Below, in pieces: positions 1-8,569 of a stretch of DNA of 64,000 nucleotides. Numbering within the stretch: the first letter of the stretch is position 1; every line of letters begins with the position of its first letter. A model generated the notes under the pieces. That model was given only the letters and a program-made list of their open reading frames with translations, made no database searches and was not told where the DNA came from. This stretch comes from VRUE01 sp963745915 (GTDB taxonomy: Bacteria; Actinomycetota; Thermoleophilia; Solirubrobacterales; 70-9): NCBI GenBank assembly GCA_963745915.1, contig CAVUZA010000002.1, forward strand, positions 682,001 to 746,000, written 5' to 3'. Both the position numbers and the translations under genes were made by a program.

Positions 1-1462
1 TCCGCTGCAAGACGCCGCCCGTCTGCGAGACAACGGCGTGCGAGGGCAGACGCCCGGGTGGCCCGGAGGCCGAAGCGAGCTCGACCGGCAGGGCCCGGGC
101 GAGGAAGAGGTCGGCGGCGTCGCGGGCGAGCGGGGTCGAGGCTTCGATCTGTGCCGTCGTCAGGGCTGGAGCCCCGAAACGCTCCCGCGAGGCCTCGTAC
201 TGCTCCAGTGGGAATCCCAGGTCCGCGAACAGTCCACCCACCGGTTCACGCGAGTCCTCGAGCAGGGCCCCCCGAACGCCGCCCTCCCCGACCAGGTCGG
301 CGGCTCCCATCACCGCGCGGTTCACCACCGACCTGGCCCGGGCGCCGTCGGCCGCGTAGGTGAGCTCGCGAACATTGGGCGCCAGGCCGACCGCGCAGAT
401 CGCGGCGAGGGCCAGAGCCGCCCTCCTCGGTGCCGGCGAAGCGGCGATCTCCCGCGCCAGCAAGAGCAGAAGGAGGATGACGTCGATGTAGAGAAAGCGG
501 CTTGCGTACGGTGCTCTGGCCACCCCTGAAGCGAGCAGCCAGAGGGAGAGAAGGGCGACCGCGGGCGCGGCGGCGGCAGCACCGGGGCGGTAGTCGCGCG
601 CCACGAAAAGGCTGAGCAGCACGGCCAGGAGCCCCCCGGCCAGGGCCTGGCCGGGGGCCAGGTCGAAGCCAACCGCGTCGTTGCCCGGCAGGGTGAAGAG
701 GCCGGCGATCGAACCCAGCGAAGCGGCGAGCGCGTCGAAGGCGAAGGCCGGCCACGCGGCGACGTTGGCGATCGCGAACCCACTGTCGGCTTGACTCCCA
801 TAGCCGATCCACCAAATCCCGTACAGGCCCAGCGGCAGCGCCGCCACCCAGAGACGGGTGCGAGGGCCGGCGGCGACCCAGATGGCCACCCCGGCACCGA
901 GGACGAAGGGCAGGGCGACGCCGTCGGAGGCGATGCCGACAGAGAGCAGAGCCGCGGCGGCGATGTCCCAGGCGAGCCGCCGCCGCTCCAACGCCAGCCA
1001 AGCGGCCAGGCCGGTGGCGGTCGCGATCGTGAAGGGCAGCCCGTGGGAACCGATCAGGACGTCGTTGGCGGCACCCAGGAAGAGGACGAGCACAGTTGGC
1101 AGGAGAGCGGCCGAGGCGCCGATCGCGCGTCGCAAGAGGAGGAAGAGGCAACCCGCGGCCGAGAGGTGCACTGCCACCGCCAGCAAGCGCAGCGGCAGGG
1201 CCGCATCGGCACCGAAGAGCTGCAGGGAGGCCTTGGTGAGGCCCACCGGAACAGCGACCAGGTGCCCGTTGTGCGGGTCGAGGAAGGCGGCGGCGTCGAG
1301 ATCGGTGCGCGAGGCGAAGCCGAAGTACCAGTCGTCGACCAGCAGCGTCAAGCCCCTCCCCTCGAGCACGAAGAAGATCGCCGCGATCACCATCGCGATG
1401 ATCAGCGCGGCGATCGCGAGGCGCTCCGCGTCCCAGCTGTCCCGCCTCCATGCGCTCGACAC
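1..1462 (-). CDS. Multi-pass membrane protein (glycosyltransferase-like), C-terminus beyond window
   Basis: A frame opens at a GTG (1462-1460) and stays open to the window edge, giving at least 487 residues with no stop. The N-terminus has a basic start, a first hydrophobic segment (AALIIAMVIAAIFFV) and then DDWYFGF and DPHNGHL, an early acidic-loop arrangement typical of GT-C-type membrane glycosyltransferases. About ten hydrophobic segments follow, with FLYID near residue 325. It lies 30 nt downstream of the DPM1-like glycosyltransferase and is probably co-transcribed with it. It is a paralogue of the protein at 46608-48425: both share a NGHL segment, a GLA-WLALERR-like stretch, a GLF-LPGN/SGN segment and a RFLYID/RYVYMG segment. 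Role is inferred (sugar transfer or polymer assembly in the envelope); the substrate cannot be told. Confidence 0.75.
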   Translation of the reverse strand, partial: MSSAWRRDSWDAERLAIAALIIAMVIAAIFFVLEGRGLTLLVDDWYFGFASRTDLDAAAFLDPHNGHLVAVPVGLTKASLQLFGADAALPLRLLAVAVHLSAAGCLFLLLRRAIGASAALLPTVLVLFLGAANDVLIGSHGLPFTIATATGLAAWLALERRRLAWDIAAAALLSVGIASDGVALPFVLGAGVAIWVAAGPRTRLWVAALPLGLYGIWWIGYGSQADSGFAIANVAAWPAFAFDALAASLGSIAGLFTLPGNDAVGFDLAPGQALAGGLLAVLLSLFVARDYRPGAAAAAPAVALLSLWLLASGVARAPYASRFLYIDVILLLLLLAREIAASPAPRRAALALAAICAVGLAPNVRELTYAADGARARSVVNRAVMGAADLVGEGGVRGALLEDSREPVGGLFADLGFPLEQYEASRERFGAPALTTAQIEASTPLARDAADLFLARALPVELASASGPPGRLPSHAVVSQTGGVLQR

Positions 1463-1492
1463 GAAGCGCGAGTCTACGCGTGCGAAGAGCGA

Positions 1493-2212
1493 CTATCGCC
1501 AGCGCAGCTGCGGCACCCGCCAGAACGCCTCCCTGATCACCGAGCCGTCGATCTTCGACTCGCCCGCCTGGCGGTCGCGGAAGACGATCGGGACCTCGGT
1601 GACGCGGAAGCCCCGCTGGATCGTGCGGTAGGTGATCTCGACCTGGAAGGCGTAGCCGCGCGACTCGATCGCGTCGAGGTCGAGGGCCTCGAGGACCTCG
1701 CGGCGGAAGCACTTGAAGCCGGCGGTCAGGTCGCGGACCTGCAAGCCCAGCACCAGGCGGGCGTAGGCGCTGCCGCCGCGGCTGATCGCGCGCCTGGTCA
1801 GGCCCCAGTCGGTCACTCCGCCGCCGGGCACGTAGCGCGAGCCGATCACCAGGTCGGCGTCGTCGGCGGCGGCGAGCATCGCCGGCAGGTAGGAGGGGTC
1901 GTGGGAGAAGTCGGAGTCCATCTCCAACACCAGCGCCGCGCCGTTGGCGAGCGCCTCGCGGAAGCCGGCGATGTAGGCGGGGCCGAGGCCCTCCTTGCGC
2001 GGCCGGTGCAGGACGGAGACCTCGGCGTGCTCGGCGGCGAGCCGGTCGGCGATCTCACCGGTGCCGTCGGGCGAGTTGTCGTCGACGATCAGGATCCGCG
2101 CCGAGGCCGGCAGAACCTCGCGCACGGCGGCGACGAAGGCCTCGATGTTCTCCGCCTCGTCGTAGGTCGGCAGCACGAGCCAGGCCGGCTCTCGAGTCGG
2201 GGCGGGAGGCAT
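1493..2212 (-). CDS. Polyprenol/dolichol-phosphate mannosyltransferase-type GT2
   Basis: A 239-residue soluble GT-A glycosyltransferase. It has the family opening LVLPTYDEAENI, the nucleotide-binding LIVDDNSPDGTG near residues 42-53, the metal-binding DxD-type EMDSDFSHDP near residues 96-105 and LVIGSRYVPGG. The downstream GFKCFRREVL and QVEITYR segments are typical of DPM1/Ppm1 enzymes, which move mannose (or another hexose) from a nucleotide sugar to polyprenyl phosphate at the inner face of the membrane. No C-terminal membrane domain is present, so it resembles single-domain DPM1. It lies between a secreted glycoside hydrolase gene (25 nt upstream) and a GT-C-like membrane protein gene (30 nt downstream), which could use the lipid-linked sugar it makes. 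Confidence 0.9.
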   Translation of the reverse strand: MPPAPTREPAWLVLPTYDEAENIEAFVAAVREVLPASARILIVDDNSPDGTGEIADRLAAEHAEVSVLHRPRKEGLGPAYIAGFREALANGAALVLEMDSDFSHDPSYLPAMLAAADDADLVIGSRYVPGGGVTDWGLTRRAISRGGSAYARLVLGLQVRDLTAGFKCFRREVLEALDLDAIESRGYAFQVEITYRTIQRGFRVTEVPIVFRDRQAGESKIDGSVIREAFWRVPQLRWR

Positions 2213-2237
2213 CCCGCGATGCTATTCGCAGGCGTCC

Positions 2238-3275
2238 CTACGGGCGCACGCGGCCGCCGCTGATGTGGACGAACGCCTTCCAGGCGGGCTTCGGGCTGAA
2301 GCCGGCGCCTTCGCGGAAGAGGCCGACCGAGTCGCAGAAGCTGCAGTCGCCCTGGACGTCCTTCCAGGAGAACCAGTAGGTGCCCTTCAGGTTGAGCGCC
2401 CCGCGCCTGCGGATCAGGTACCGGTAGGACTTGCGCAGTTCGCGCGCCTGGCCCTTGATGCCCTGCTCGAAGGCGACCACCTTGGGGTCGTTCTGCGAGC
2501 CCCAGCCCATCTCGGTGATGTAGAGGCCGGCGCCGGCGTCGTGGCTGCGGCGGACCACCGCGCGCAGGCCCTCGGTCAGCTCTTCGAGGTCGTCGACGTG
2601 GAAGGCGTAGGGGTGCAGGGCGACCGCGTCGAAGTAGCGCTTGATCCCCCGCACGCGGTAGAGGCCGGCGAGGAACCTGGTCGCGTCCATGCCCTTCTTG
2701 CCGCCCTCGTCGGGGTTGCCGAAGAGGCCGGAGAGGACGACCTTGGCGCGCCGGTCGGCGCCCTTGATCACCGGCTGGGTCAGCTTCAGCAGCCGCGCGT
2801 AGCGCCCGGTCGAGACCGGGAAGGCGAAGTAGAAGAAGTTGGCCTCGTTCCAGACCTGCCAGGTGTGGATGCCGCGCGCCCGGTAGCGCTGCACGGCGGC
2901 GCGCACGAAGGCCTTCCAGGCGCGCTTCGCCCTGCCGTTGTCGATCGGCAGCGTGGTCGGCTGCTTGGCGATCCACGACGGCGTGCCGTAGACGAAGGGC
3001 AGCACGTCGAGGCCGCGGCGGCGGGCCGCGTCGACGCCGGCGTCGACGCTGCTCCAGTCGTAGGGGCCGTTGGCCGTCGGCTGCACCGTCGCCCAGTTGA
3101 CCGGCCAGCGCACGCTGCCGATCTTGCCCGCCTTCATGTAGGCGGTGTCTTCGTCGCCCAGGGGCGTCTGCGGGGCGATGCCGAAGAAGGTGCGGGGCAG
3201 CGCCTGGGCGGCGGCGGGCGCCAGCAGCGCGGCGGCGAGGGTGAGCAGGAGGATCGTGGTCTTGAGCGGTTTCAT
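2238..3275 (-). CDS. Secreted glycoside hydrolase, TIM-barrel (GH5/GH39-like)
   Basis: A protein of about 345 residues. Starting at the ATG at 3275 gives a clean signal peptide (MKPLKTTILLLTLAAALLAP, then AQA). A GTG at 3308 would add 11 residues before it, so 3275 is preferred. The mature part begins with FFGIAPQT and carries the barrel hallmarks of clan GH-A: WPVNWATVQP, then WNEAN (acid/base Glu at about residue 141) and ITEMGWGS (candidate nucleophile Glu). Length fits a single catalytic domain without a binding module. It is the first gene of a likely three-gene operon with the DPM1-like transferase and a membrane protein. The substrate polysaccharide is unknown, and the exact GH family needs a profile search. 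Confidence 0.8.
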   Translation of the reverse strand: MKPLKTTILLLTLAAALLAPAAAQALPRTFFGIAPQTPLGDEDTAYMKAGKIGSVRWPVNWATVQPTANGPYDWSSVDAGVDAARRRGLDVLPFVYGTPSWIAKQPTTLPIDNGRAKRAWKAFVRAAVQRYRARGIHTWQVWNEANFFYFAFPVSTGRYARLLKLTQPVIKGADRRAKVVLSGLFGNPDEGGKKGMDATRFLAGLYRVRGIKRYFDAVALHPYAFHVDDLEELTEGLRAVVRRSHDAGAGLYITEMGWGSQNDPKVVAFEQGIKGQARELRKSYRYLIRRRGALNLKGTYWFSWKDVQGDCSFCDSVGLFREGAGFSPKPAWKAFVHISGGRVRP

Positions 3276-3355
3276 CGGCCTCGGCTGGTCGTTGACGGGT
3301 GCGGTCACTTCCTAACACGCGCACGGCGCGCGGGTAGCGCCGGGAAGTTAACGGC

Positions 3356-3823
3356 TCAGTAGGACCCGCCCAGCTTGCGGTGGTCCCAGGTCGCGACGCG
3401 GCGCGGGCGGAAGTGGATCGCGACCCGCTTCGGCGCCTGCGCCTCGAGCGCCGCCTTGGCGTCGCCCTCGACCGCCGAGATCCCCTCCGCGTAGCGCAGG
3501 GTCAGCTCTTCGGCGAAGCCGAGCACCGTCCCCGGATCGCGGTGCAGCTCGGCCTCGGCCTCGATCATCGTCCCGCGCAGCTCACCGTACTCGCGGCCGG
3601 TCTCGACCAGGACCGTGGCCCGCGGGTCGCGTTCGAGGTTGTGCACCTTCTGCGACTTGGCGTAGGTCCAGACCCAGACCTCGCCGCCGCGCGGCACGAA
3701 CCACATCGGCATCGCGTGCGGCCAGCCGCGCGGGCCGTTGCTGGTGACGACGGCGATCCGCTCCCCCTCCAGCAGCTCCAGCAGCTCGGCCTCGCCGAGC
3801 TTGATCTGGTCGCGGCGGCTCAC
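3356..3823 (-). CDS. Pyridoxamine 5'-phosphate oxidase-family flavin/F420-binding protein
   Basis: A 155-residue split-barrel protein starting at GTG 3823 (VSRRDQIKLGEAELLELL). The frame continues upstream to 4258, but that extension runs through an intergenic region and a divergent gene and has no coding character. Family features are RIAVVTSNGPRGWPHAMPMWF (first beta strands and cofactor contact), VWTYAKSQKVHNLERDPRATVLVE, and a C-terminal VAIHFRPRRVATWDHRKL. Actinobacterial members of this group are often F420- or FMN-dependent reductases acting on unknown substrates; nothing here decides the cofactor. The gene stands alone, divergent from the toxin-antitoxin pair. Confidence 0.85.
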   Translation of the reverse strand: MSRRDQIKLGEAELLELLEGERIAVVTSNGPRGWPHAMPMWFVPRGGEVWVWTYAKSQKVHNLERDPRATVLVETGREYGELRGTMIEAEAELHRDPGTVLGFAEELTLRYAEGISAVEGDAKAALEAQAPKRVAIHFRPRRVATWDHRKLGGSY

Positions 3824-3967
3824 GCCGGGGAGACTGCCGGATTTCCGTAACGAAGGTTTTGCGAAGACGCGCGCTTGTGCGCACCACGCGTCGGAAATCG
3901 ATCTGTAGCGTCGTCGTCGATGCCGATGCCCGTCGCCACCCACGCCCCGCCCGCCTCCGCTGATACC

Positions 3968-3999
3968 ATACGTACGTTCTCGCTCACTAACGTACGTAC
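3968..3999 (+). promoter_or_regulatory. Probable antitoxin operator, inverted ACGTACGT repeats
   Basis: Two TACGTACGT-type self-complementary boxes at 3969-3977 and 3990-3998 are 21 bp apart, about two helical turns, and end just before the AGGAGAG ribosome-binding site of the antitoxin gene. Phd/YefM antitoxins commonly bind such paired palindromes to repress their own operon. The assignment is inferred from position and symmetry. Confidence 0.6.
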
Positions 4000-4015
4000 G
4001 CGGAAGGAGAGGGCG

Positions 4016-4249
4016 ATGGCCGTCACCGCAACGAAGCTGCGCGCCGACATCTACCGGATGCTCGACGAGGTGCTCGACACCGGCCAGCCGCTGGAGATCG
4101 AGCGCAACGGCAAGCTGCTCGTCCTCGCCCCCAAGGAGGAGCAGTCGATCTGGGACCGCCTGCCCCGCCGCGAGGGCGCGATCGTCGGCGACCCCGACGA
4201 GCTGATCCACATGGACTGGTCCTCGGAGTGGAACCCTGACCCAAATTGA
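4016..4249 (+). CDS. Phd/YefM-type antitoxin
   Basis: A 77-residue protein starting at ATG 4016 with a strong GGAAGGAGAG ribosome-binding site. The N-terminal half (MAVTATKLRADIYRMLDEVL, then TGQPLEIERNGKLLVLAP) matches the Phd/YefM fold: a helix-rich DNA-binding start followed by a two-stranded sheet. The C-terminal half (SIWDRLPRREG to WSSEWNPDPN) would be the toxin-neutralising tail. Its last 14 nt overlap the toxin frame, and the paired palindrome just upstream fits autoregulation by the antitoxin-toxin complex. Confidence 0.85.
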   Translation: MAVTATKLRADIYRMLDEVLDTGQPLEIERNGKLLVLAPKEEQSIWDRLPRREGAIVGDPDELIHMDWSSEWNPDPN

Positions 4250-4613
4250 CACCCACATCGCTCTCTGGCTCTACGCGGGACTCGCGGAGCGGATCCCCGA
4301 GCGGTCCCGCGAACTGATCGCAAGCGACGAGCCGACGTTCTCGCCGATGGCGGCGCTGGAGCTCACCTATATGCACGAAATCGGCCGCGCGAGGGACTCG
4401 GTGCCAACGATGCTCGCGGCCCTGCGCCGGAGCATCGGCCTGCGGGTGGTCGACGTCTCGTTCGCGCAGCTCAACGAGGTCGCCGCCGGCCTGAGCTGGA
4501 CCCGCGACCCCTTCGACCGCCTGATCGCCGCCCACGCCAGCGTCGCCGACGCGGCGCTGGTCACCGCCGACCGCACGATCCGCGAGCACCTGCCGCTGGC
4601 GGTCTGGGACTGA
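4236..4613 (+). CDS. PIN-domain toxin (VapC-like), probable CTG start
   Basis: A PIN-domain ribonuclease of about 125 residues. The first ATG in frame is 4347, but starting there loses the essential first acidic residue. The frame upstream encodes LTQIDTHIALWLYAGL, the classical PIN N-terminus with its Asp, and has no ATG, GTG or TTG between the stop at 4203 and 4347, so CTG 4236 (or ATT 4245) is the likely start, overlapping the antitoxin by 14 nt. Other active-site residues are visible: Glu in MAALELTYMHEIG, Asp in TRDPFDRLIAAHA and TADRTI near the end. It should cut RNA in a magnesium-dependent way when not bound by the preceding antitoxin. Confidence 0.82.
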   Translation: MTQIDTHIALWLYAGLAERIPERSRELIASDEPTFSPMAALELTYMHEIGRARDSVPTMLAALRRSIGLRVVDVSFAQLNEVAAGLSWTRDPFDRLIAAHASVADAALVTADRTIREHLPLAVWD

Positions 4614-4615
4614 GC

Positions 4616-6007
4616 TCAGCGACGCAGGCGCACCGGGCGCAGCGCGCGTGAGCCCGGGATCGCGACCAGCAGCTGGGCGCGCAGCGATCCGCGGCGCAGG
4701 CGGAAGAGCTGGCGGCCGCGGCGGTTGAGGGCGATGCGGTAGGTATGGGCGCGGCCGCCGCCGAGGCGGAAGGCGCGGTGGCTGACCCCGACCCGGACCA
4801 GCCTCCTCGGCACCTGACCGGCGCCGCGGCGGGCGCGCAGCGGCAGACGGGCCTGGGTGCGGAGGATGATCCGGCCCGGACAGCTCTCGCCGTCGTCCCA
4901 GCCGCAGCGGACCCAGAGCCTGACCGTCCCTCCCTGCGGGCGGACGTGCTTGACCGTCAGCGGCGGCGGGGGCGGGCGGCGCTCGCCGCCGCCGAAGGTC
5001 GGCCCGTCGACGTAATCGTTGTCGATGTTGATCGTCGCCCCGCCCCAGGTCTCGTTGTGGCCGCCGCGGTACTGGTGGATGCGCTGGTGGTCGGTCCAGA
5101 GGCTGGCCGAGAAGTAGGGGTCCGCCGTGTCCCTGGCGCCGTTCCAGTTGGCGTGCCAGATCGCGTCGGGCTGCGAGTAGCCACGCGGCTGGCGGGCCAG
5201 GTCGGCGATCCCCGAGCCGCTCGAGCTGTAGACGCCCGAGACGTAGCCGAGCGCGTGCAGCTGCTCGGTCCAGGCCGCGAGGAAGGTCATCGTCGCCCGG
5301 ATCGCGCTCGTCGTCCGGGTGTAGGCCTCCATGTCGAAGTAGATCGGGGCGCCGGCGCCGATGCCGACCGCCTGCGCGTCGGCGACCGCGTCGCGGGCGG
5401 CGGCGCGCCCCTGGATCGACGCGGTCGCGCCGCTCAGCTTGGCGCAGCTGCCGCAGGCGCTGGTCGGCGCCTGCAGGCCGACGTAGGTGGGGATCAGGTG
5501 CCAGCCGGCGGCGACCTGCTCGGCGACCCAGTCCTCGGTCAGGTTCGGCTGCGAGCAGCCGCGGTTGAGGCCGCCGACGTAGACGCCGATCGCCCGGTAG
5601 GGGGACTTGGCCCAGGCGGCCATGGTCCGCGAGGACGGCGCCGCGCAGGCATCGAAGCCGAGGCCGACGTAGTCCTCGCCGCCGGCGGGCGCTGCGGCGA
5701 CCGGGGGGCCGACCGCGCTGGTCCCGGCGCGGGCCGCGGGCGGCGGTGCCACGACGATCGCCCGGCGACCCACCGCCTGCGAGGGACAGCGCTGCTCGGG
5801 CCCGGGGTGCCCGAGGTAGACGGCGCGGCGGTCGAGCCGCAGGCAGGCGTGCGGGCGGCCGGCGAGCCGCACCACGTCCCAGCCCCGCGGCACCTCCACC
5901 GCCCGGCCGGCGTAGTGGACCGTGCGCGCGCCGGCCTGCCCGGCCGCGAGAGCGGCCACGGCGAGGAGCAGCGTCAGCGCAGCGGCAAGCGTGCGAGTCG
6001 GGCGCAT
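4616..6007 (-). CDS. Secreted DUF1906 (glycoside hydrolase-like) protein
   Basis: A 463-residue exported protein with a signal peptide (MRPTRTLAAALTLLLAVAAL to GARTV). After an N-terminal segment of about 90 residues, GLGFDACAAPSSRTMAAW opens a DUF1906 domain, the Rv2525c-like TIM-barrel found in actinobacterial cell-wall proteins. Supporting motifs are YVGGLNRGCSQPNLTEDW, GWHLIPTYVGLQ, PIYFDMEAY (predicted catalytic acids) and the terminal INIDNDYVDG. From about residue 350 a beta-rich tail (TVKHVRPQGGTVRLWVRCGW onward) may be an Ig-like or wall-binding domain. A peptidoglycan or glycan role is likely but not proved for this family. It ends just beyond a convergent toxin gene. Confidence 0.82.
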   Translation of the reverse strand: MRPTRTLAAALTLLLAVAALAAGQAGARTVHYAGRAVEVPRGWDVVRLAGRPHACLRLDRRAVYLGHPGPEQRCPSQAVGRRAIVVAPPPAARAGTSAVGPPVAAAPAGGEDYVGLGFDACAAPSSRTMAAWAKSPYRAIGVYVGGLNRGCSQPNLTEDWVAEQVAAGWHLIPTYVGLQAPTSACGSCAKLSGATASIQGRAAARDAVADAQAVGIGAGAPIYFDMEAYTRTTSAIRATMTFLAAWTEQLHALGYVSGVYSSSGSGIADLARQPRGYSQPDAIWHANWNGARDTADPYFSASLWTDHQRIHQYRGGHNETWGGATINIDNDYVDGPTFGGGERRPPPPPLTVKHVRPQGGTVRLWVRCGWDDGESCPGRIILRTQARLPLRARRGAGQVPRRLVRVGVSHRAFRLGGGRAHTYRIALNRRGRQLFRLRRGSLRAQLLVAIPGSRALRPVRLRR

Positions 6008-6055
6008 ACCTGCGTCAACCGTTCAACCCCGGGATCGATTCGCCTCCCCCACCGC

Positions 6056-6108
6056 CCGAACTGCATCAAATTCCAGCTCTGCCGGAGCTGGAATTTGATG
6101 CAGTTCGG
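6056..6108. repeat. Perfect 24-bp-stem palindrome at a gene end
   Basis: The arms at 6056-6079 and 6085-6108 are perfectly complementary over 24 bp around the 5-nt loop TGCCG; the inner arm reads CTGCATCAAATTCCAGCTC. It lies between the start of the DUF1906 gene and the stop of the penicillin acylase gene, so it could end the acylase transcript. No T-tract follows. It belongs to the set of long gene-end palindromes seen through this window, but its stem sequence is unique here. Confidence 0.8.
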
Positions 6109-6111
6109 CAG

Positions 6112-8484
6112 TTAGGCGGGCGTGAGGTCGAGCTCGCGCCAGGGGCCCTCGCCGGCCATCGGCTGGGTGCGGCCCTCGAGCCAGTCGGCCTGCAGGTCGT
6201 CGTAGTGGCGGCTGGCCGGGTGGCCGGACTGGCCGGTGAACATCTGCCAGCGCGAGAGCTCCGGCGCCATAGGTTCGGCGACCATGCGCCAGCTCGGCGC
6301 CCAGACCGCCTTGTAGGGGTCGTTCGGGTCGTAGGCGATCTGGCTCACCGTCTCCTGGGCCCCGCCCGCCTCGAGGCTGCGGTTGAGCAGCCGGCGCAGC
6401 AGCGGGTTGGCCTCCCCCAGCGGGTGAGGGAACTCCATCTCGTGCACGTCGCCCCAGCGCCAGGCGTCGGGATCGGGGCCGAAGCGCTCGCTGAGGTCGT
6501 CGAGGGCGCCGCTCAGCGCCTCGAGGACGAGCTCGTCCCACGGCCGCCCGATCAGCTCCTCGTCGCCCTCCTCCCAGAGCGCCATCAGGTGCGAGTGCCA
6601 GCGCCAGGGCGAGGTCGTGTGCGGGGTGAAGCCGTTGTCGGCGCGGTCGAGCCAGCGCTCGCAGAGGTCGCGGTCGCCGATCGCGGCGCGGGCCACCTCG
6701 CGGGCGAGGCGCAGCAGGAAGGCCTGGTAGATGGTGCCGGCGACCGAGTCGACGTCGAGCCGCCCGTCCCAGCTGCGCAGCCGCTCGATCGCGCTGGTCT
6801 CGCGCTGGCCGGCGGGCGAGAGCCGTCCCAGGCGCCGCGCCGCCTCGATCCCCGGCAGCGAGAGGTTGTCGGACTGCATCGCCTCGAAGCCCTCGATCGT
6901 GTGCTCGTCGCTGGCCCGCAGCAGCTGCTCGATGCGCGCCGCGCGGAAGCCGTCGAGCCACTCGCTGGTGATGTGGTGCGGGTACTCGTCGCCGACGATC
7001 CGGTTGTTGGCGGTGACCAGGAAGCCGCACTCGGGGTCGACGCTCTCCGGCAGCTCCTCGTAGGGGATCGTCCCCTCCCACTCGAACTCGCCGGTCCAGC
7101 CCGGCTTCGGCAGGTCGGGGCAGCCGCCGCGGCGCAGCGGCAGGCGGCCGATCAGCTTGTACCCGATCGAGCCCCGGCGGTCGGCCCAGACCAGGTTCGA
7201 GGCCGGCGAGCTGTGGCCCTCGAGCTTGGCGACCAGCTGCGGCCCGGACTCGATCTCGTGCAGCTCGAACATGCCCCTGAAGGCGGTCGGCTGGTCGAGC
7301 GTCTGCCAGCGCAGCGCCAGCGGCTCGCCGGAGTCGGCGCCGAGCGCCTCGTTGACCAGCGGCCCGTGATGGGTGCTGCGAACGTCGAGCACCTCGGGCG
7401 CCTCGCGGCCCTTGACCGCGATCTCCTCGCGCACCGTCTCCAGCGGCCGCCACTCGTCCTCGAACAGGTAGCGGTCGCCCTCGACCCGCTCGACGAAGAG
7501 GTCCTGGACGTCGGCCATCACGTTGGTGAAGGTCCAGCAGACGTCGTTGTTCTGGCCCATGTAGACGCCGGGCATGCCCGGCAGCGAGGCGCCGCGGACG
7601 AAGCGGTCGCCGAGGCTGAGCCCGACCTGGTACCAGATGCCCGGCATGCTCGGCGGCAGGTGCGGGTCGCCGGCGATCAGCGGCGCGCCGCTGGCGGTGA
7701 GGTCGCCGGAGACCGCCCAGTTGTTGGAGCCGCTGGCCTCGACCGCGAGGCCGAGCGCCTGGCGCACGGCGTCGATCTGCTCGACCATCGCCAGCCCGTC
7801 GCCCGACCAGGCTTCCTCGCCGACCACCGGGTTGCCGGCGGGATAGGCCGGGTCGAGCTTCGCCGCCAGCTCGGGGCCGAGGGCGCGGACCATGTCGGCG
7901 CGCAGCAGCTCCCGCTCCCAGTTGGTCGAGAGGCCGAAGGCGAGCAGCTTGCCGAGCGAGAGGATGTCGACCGGCCGCCACGGCTTCCAGCCCAGCCGCA
8001 GGAGCTGCATCTCGAAGGGCAGCGCCGGGGCGCTGGCGGCGGCGGCGTTGACCCCGGCGCAGAAGCGCTCGAGCAGGGCGAGCAGCTCCGGGTCGAGCGT
8101 CGCCGCCTCGCGCTCGGCGGTGCGGCGGATGCCGAGCGTGCGCATCAGGCGGTCGATCGGCAGCGTCTCCGGCCCGGCCATCTCCGACACCCGGCCGGAG
8201 ACCACGCGGCGGTAGAAGTCGAGCTGCCAGAGGCGGTCCTGGCCGTGGCAGAAGCCCTCGGCGAACCAGATGTCGGCGGCCCCGGCCTCGACGTGGGGGA
8301 CGCCCCAGCGATCGCGCCGGATCCGCACCGGGCCCTCGAGCCCGTCGAGGGAGATCTCCCCCTTGGTCTTCGGCAGCGGCCGCCGCGCCAGCCAGTGCCA
8401 GGCCGCAGCGGTGGCTGCCGCGGCGAGCCCGGTCCCCGCCAGACCGGCCACCAGCCCCGTCTTCGCCACTCGCCCGCCGCTCAC
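6112..8484 (-). CDS. Penicillin acylase family protein (Ntn-hydrolase)
   Basis: A 790-residue precursor of the penicillin amidase family, whose members cleave amide bonds in acyl-homoserine lactones, beta-lactams or acyl-peptides after autoproteolysis. GTG start; a hydrophobic N-terminal stretch (residues 10-30) is a signal or anchor. RRDRWGVPHVEAGAADIWFAEGFCHGQDRLWQLDFYRR is the alpha-chain hallmark. GSNNW at about residues 252-256 holds the nucleophilic Ser that becomes the N-terminus of the beta chain. APLIAGDPHLPPSMPGIWYQ and the THHGP segment near residue 430 are typical beta-chain motifs. Length is normal for the family. It is monocistronic, bracketed by long palindromes on both sides. 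Substrate cannot be predicted. Confidence 0.92.
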   Translation of the reverse strand: MSGGRVAKTGLVAGLAGTGLAAAATAAAWHWLARRPLPKTKGEISLDGLEGPVRIRRDRWGVPHVEAGAADIWFAEGFCHGQDRLWQLDFYRRVVSGRVSEMAGPETLPIDRLMRTLGIRRTAEREAATLDPELLALLERFCAGVNAAAASAPALPFEMQLLRLGWKPWRPVDILSLGKLLAFGLSTNWERELLRADMVRALGPELAAKLDPAYPAGNPVVGEEAWSGDGLAMVEQIDAVRQALGLAVEASGSNNWAVSGDLTASGAPLIAGDPHLPPSMPGIWYQVGLSLGDRFVRGASLPGMPGVYMGQNNDVCWTFTNVMADVQDLFVERVEGDRYLFEDEWRPLETVREEIAVKGREAPEVLDVRSTHHGPLVNEALGADSGEPLALRWQTLDQPTAFRGMFELHEIESGPQLVAKLEGHSSPASNLVWADRRGSIGYKLIGRLPLRRGGCPDLPKPGWTGEFEWEGTIPYEELPESVDPECGFLVTANNRIVGDEYPHHITSEWLDGFRAARIEQLLRASDEHTIEGFEAMQSDNLSLPGIEAARRLGRLSPAGQRETSAIERLRSWDGRLDVDSVAGTIYQAFLLRLAREVARAAIGDRDLCERWLDRADNGFTPHTTSPWRWHSHLMALWEEGDEELIGRPWDELVLEALSGALDDLSERFGPDPDAWRWGDVHEMEFPHPLGEANPLLRRLLNRSLEAGGAQETVSQIAYDPNDPYKAVWAPSWRMVAEPMAPELSRWQMFTGQSGHPASRHYDDLQADWLEGRTQPMAGEGPWRELDLTPA

Positions 8485-8510
8485 CCGCCAAGCGTACTGG
8501 CTAGCTGGCC

Positions 8511-8569
8511 AGTCCGTTCCGGTGCGCTTTATGTACCCATGGGGAGCATAAGGCGCACCGGAACGGACT
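8511..8569. repeat. Long palindrome, family A (GTTCCGGTGCGCC stem)
   Basis: The arms at 8511-8527 and 8553-8569 are perfectly complementary (17 bp: AGTCCGTTCCGGTGCGC and its complement), and pairing continues inward through TTTATG/CATAAG with one G-U. The loop is TACCCATGGGGAG. The right arm reaches the stop codon of the metallo-beta-lactamase gene. The right half recurs almost exactly at 63185-63206. Confidence 0.85.
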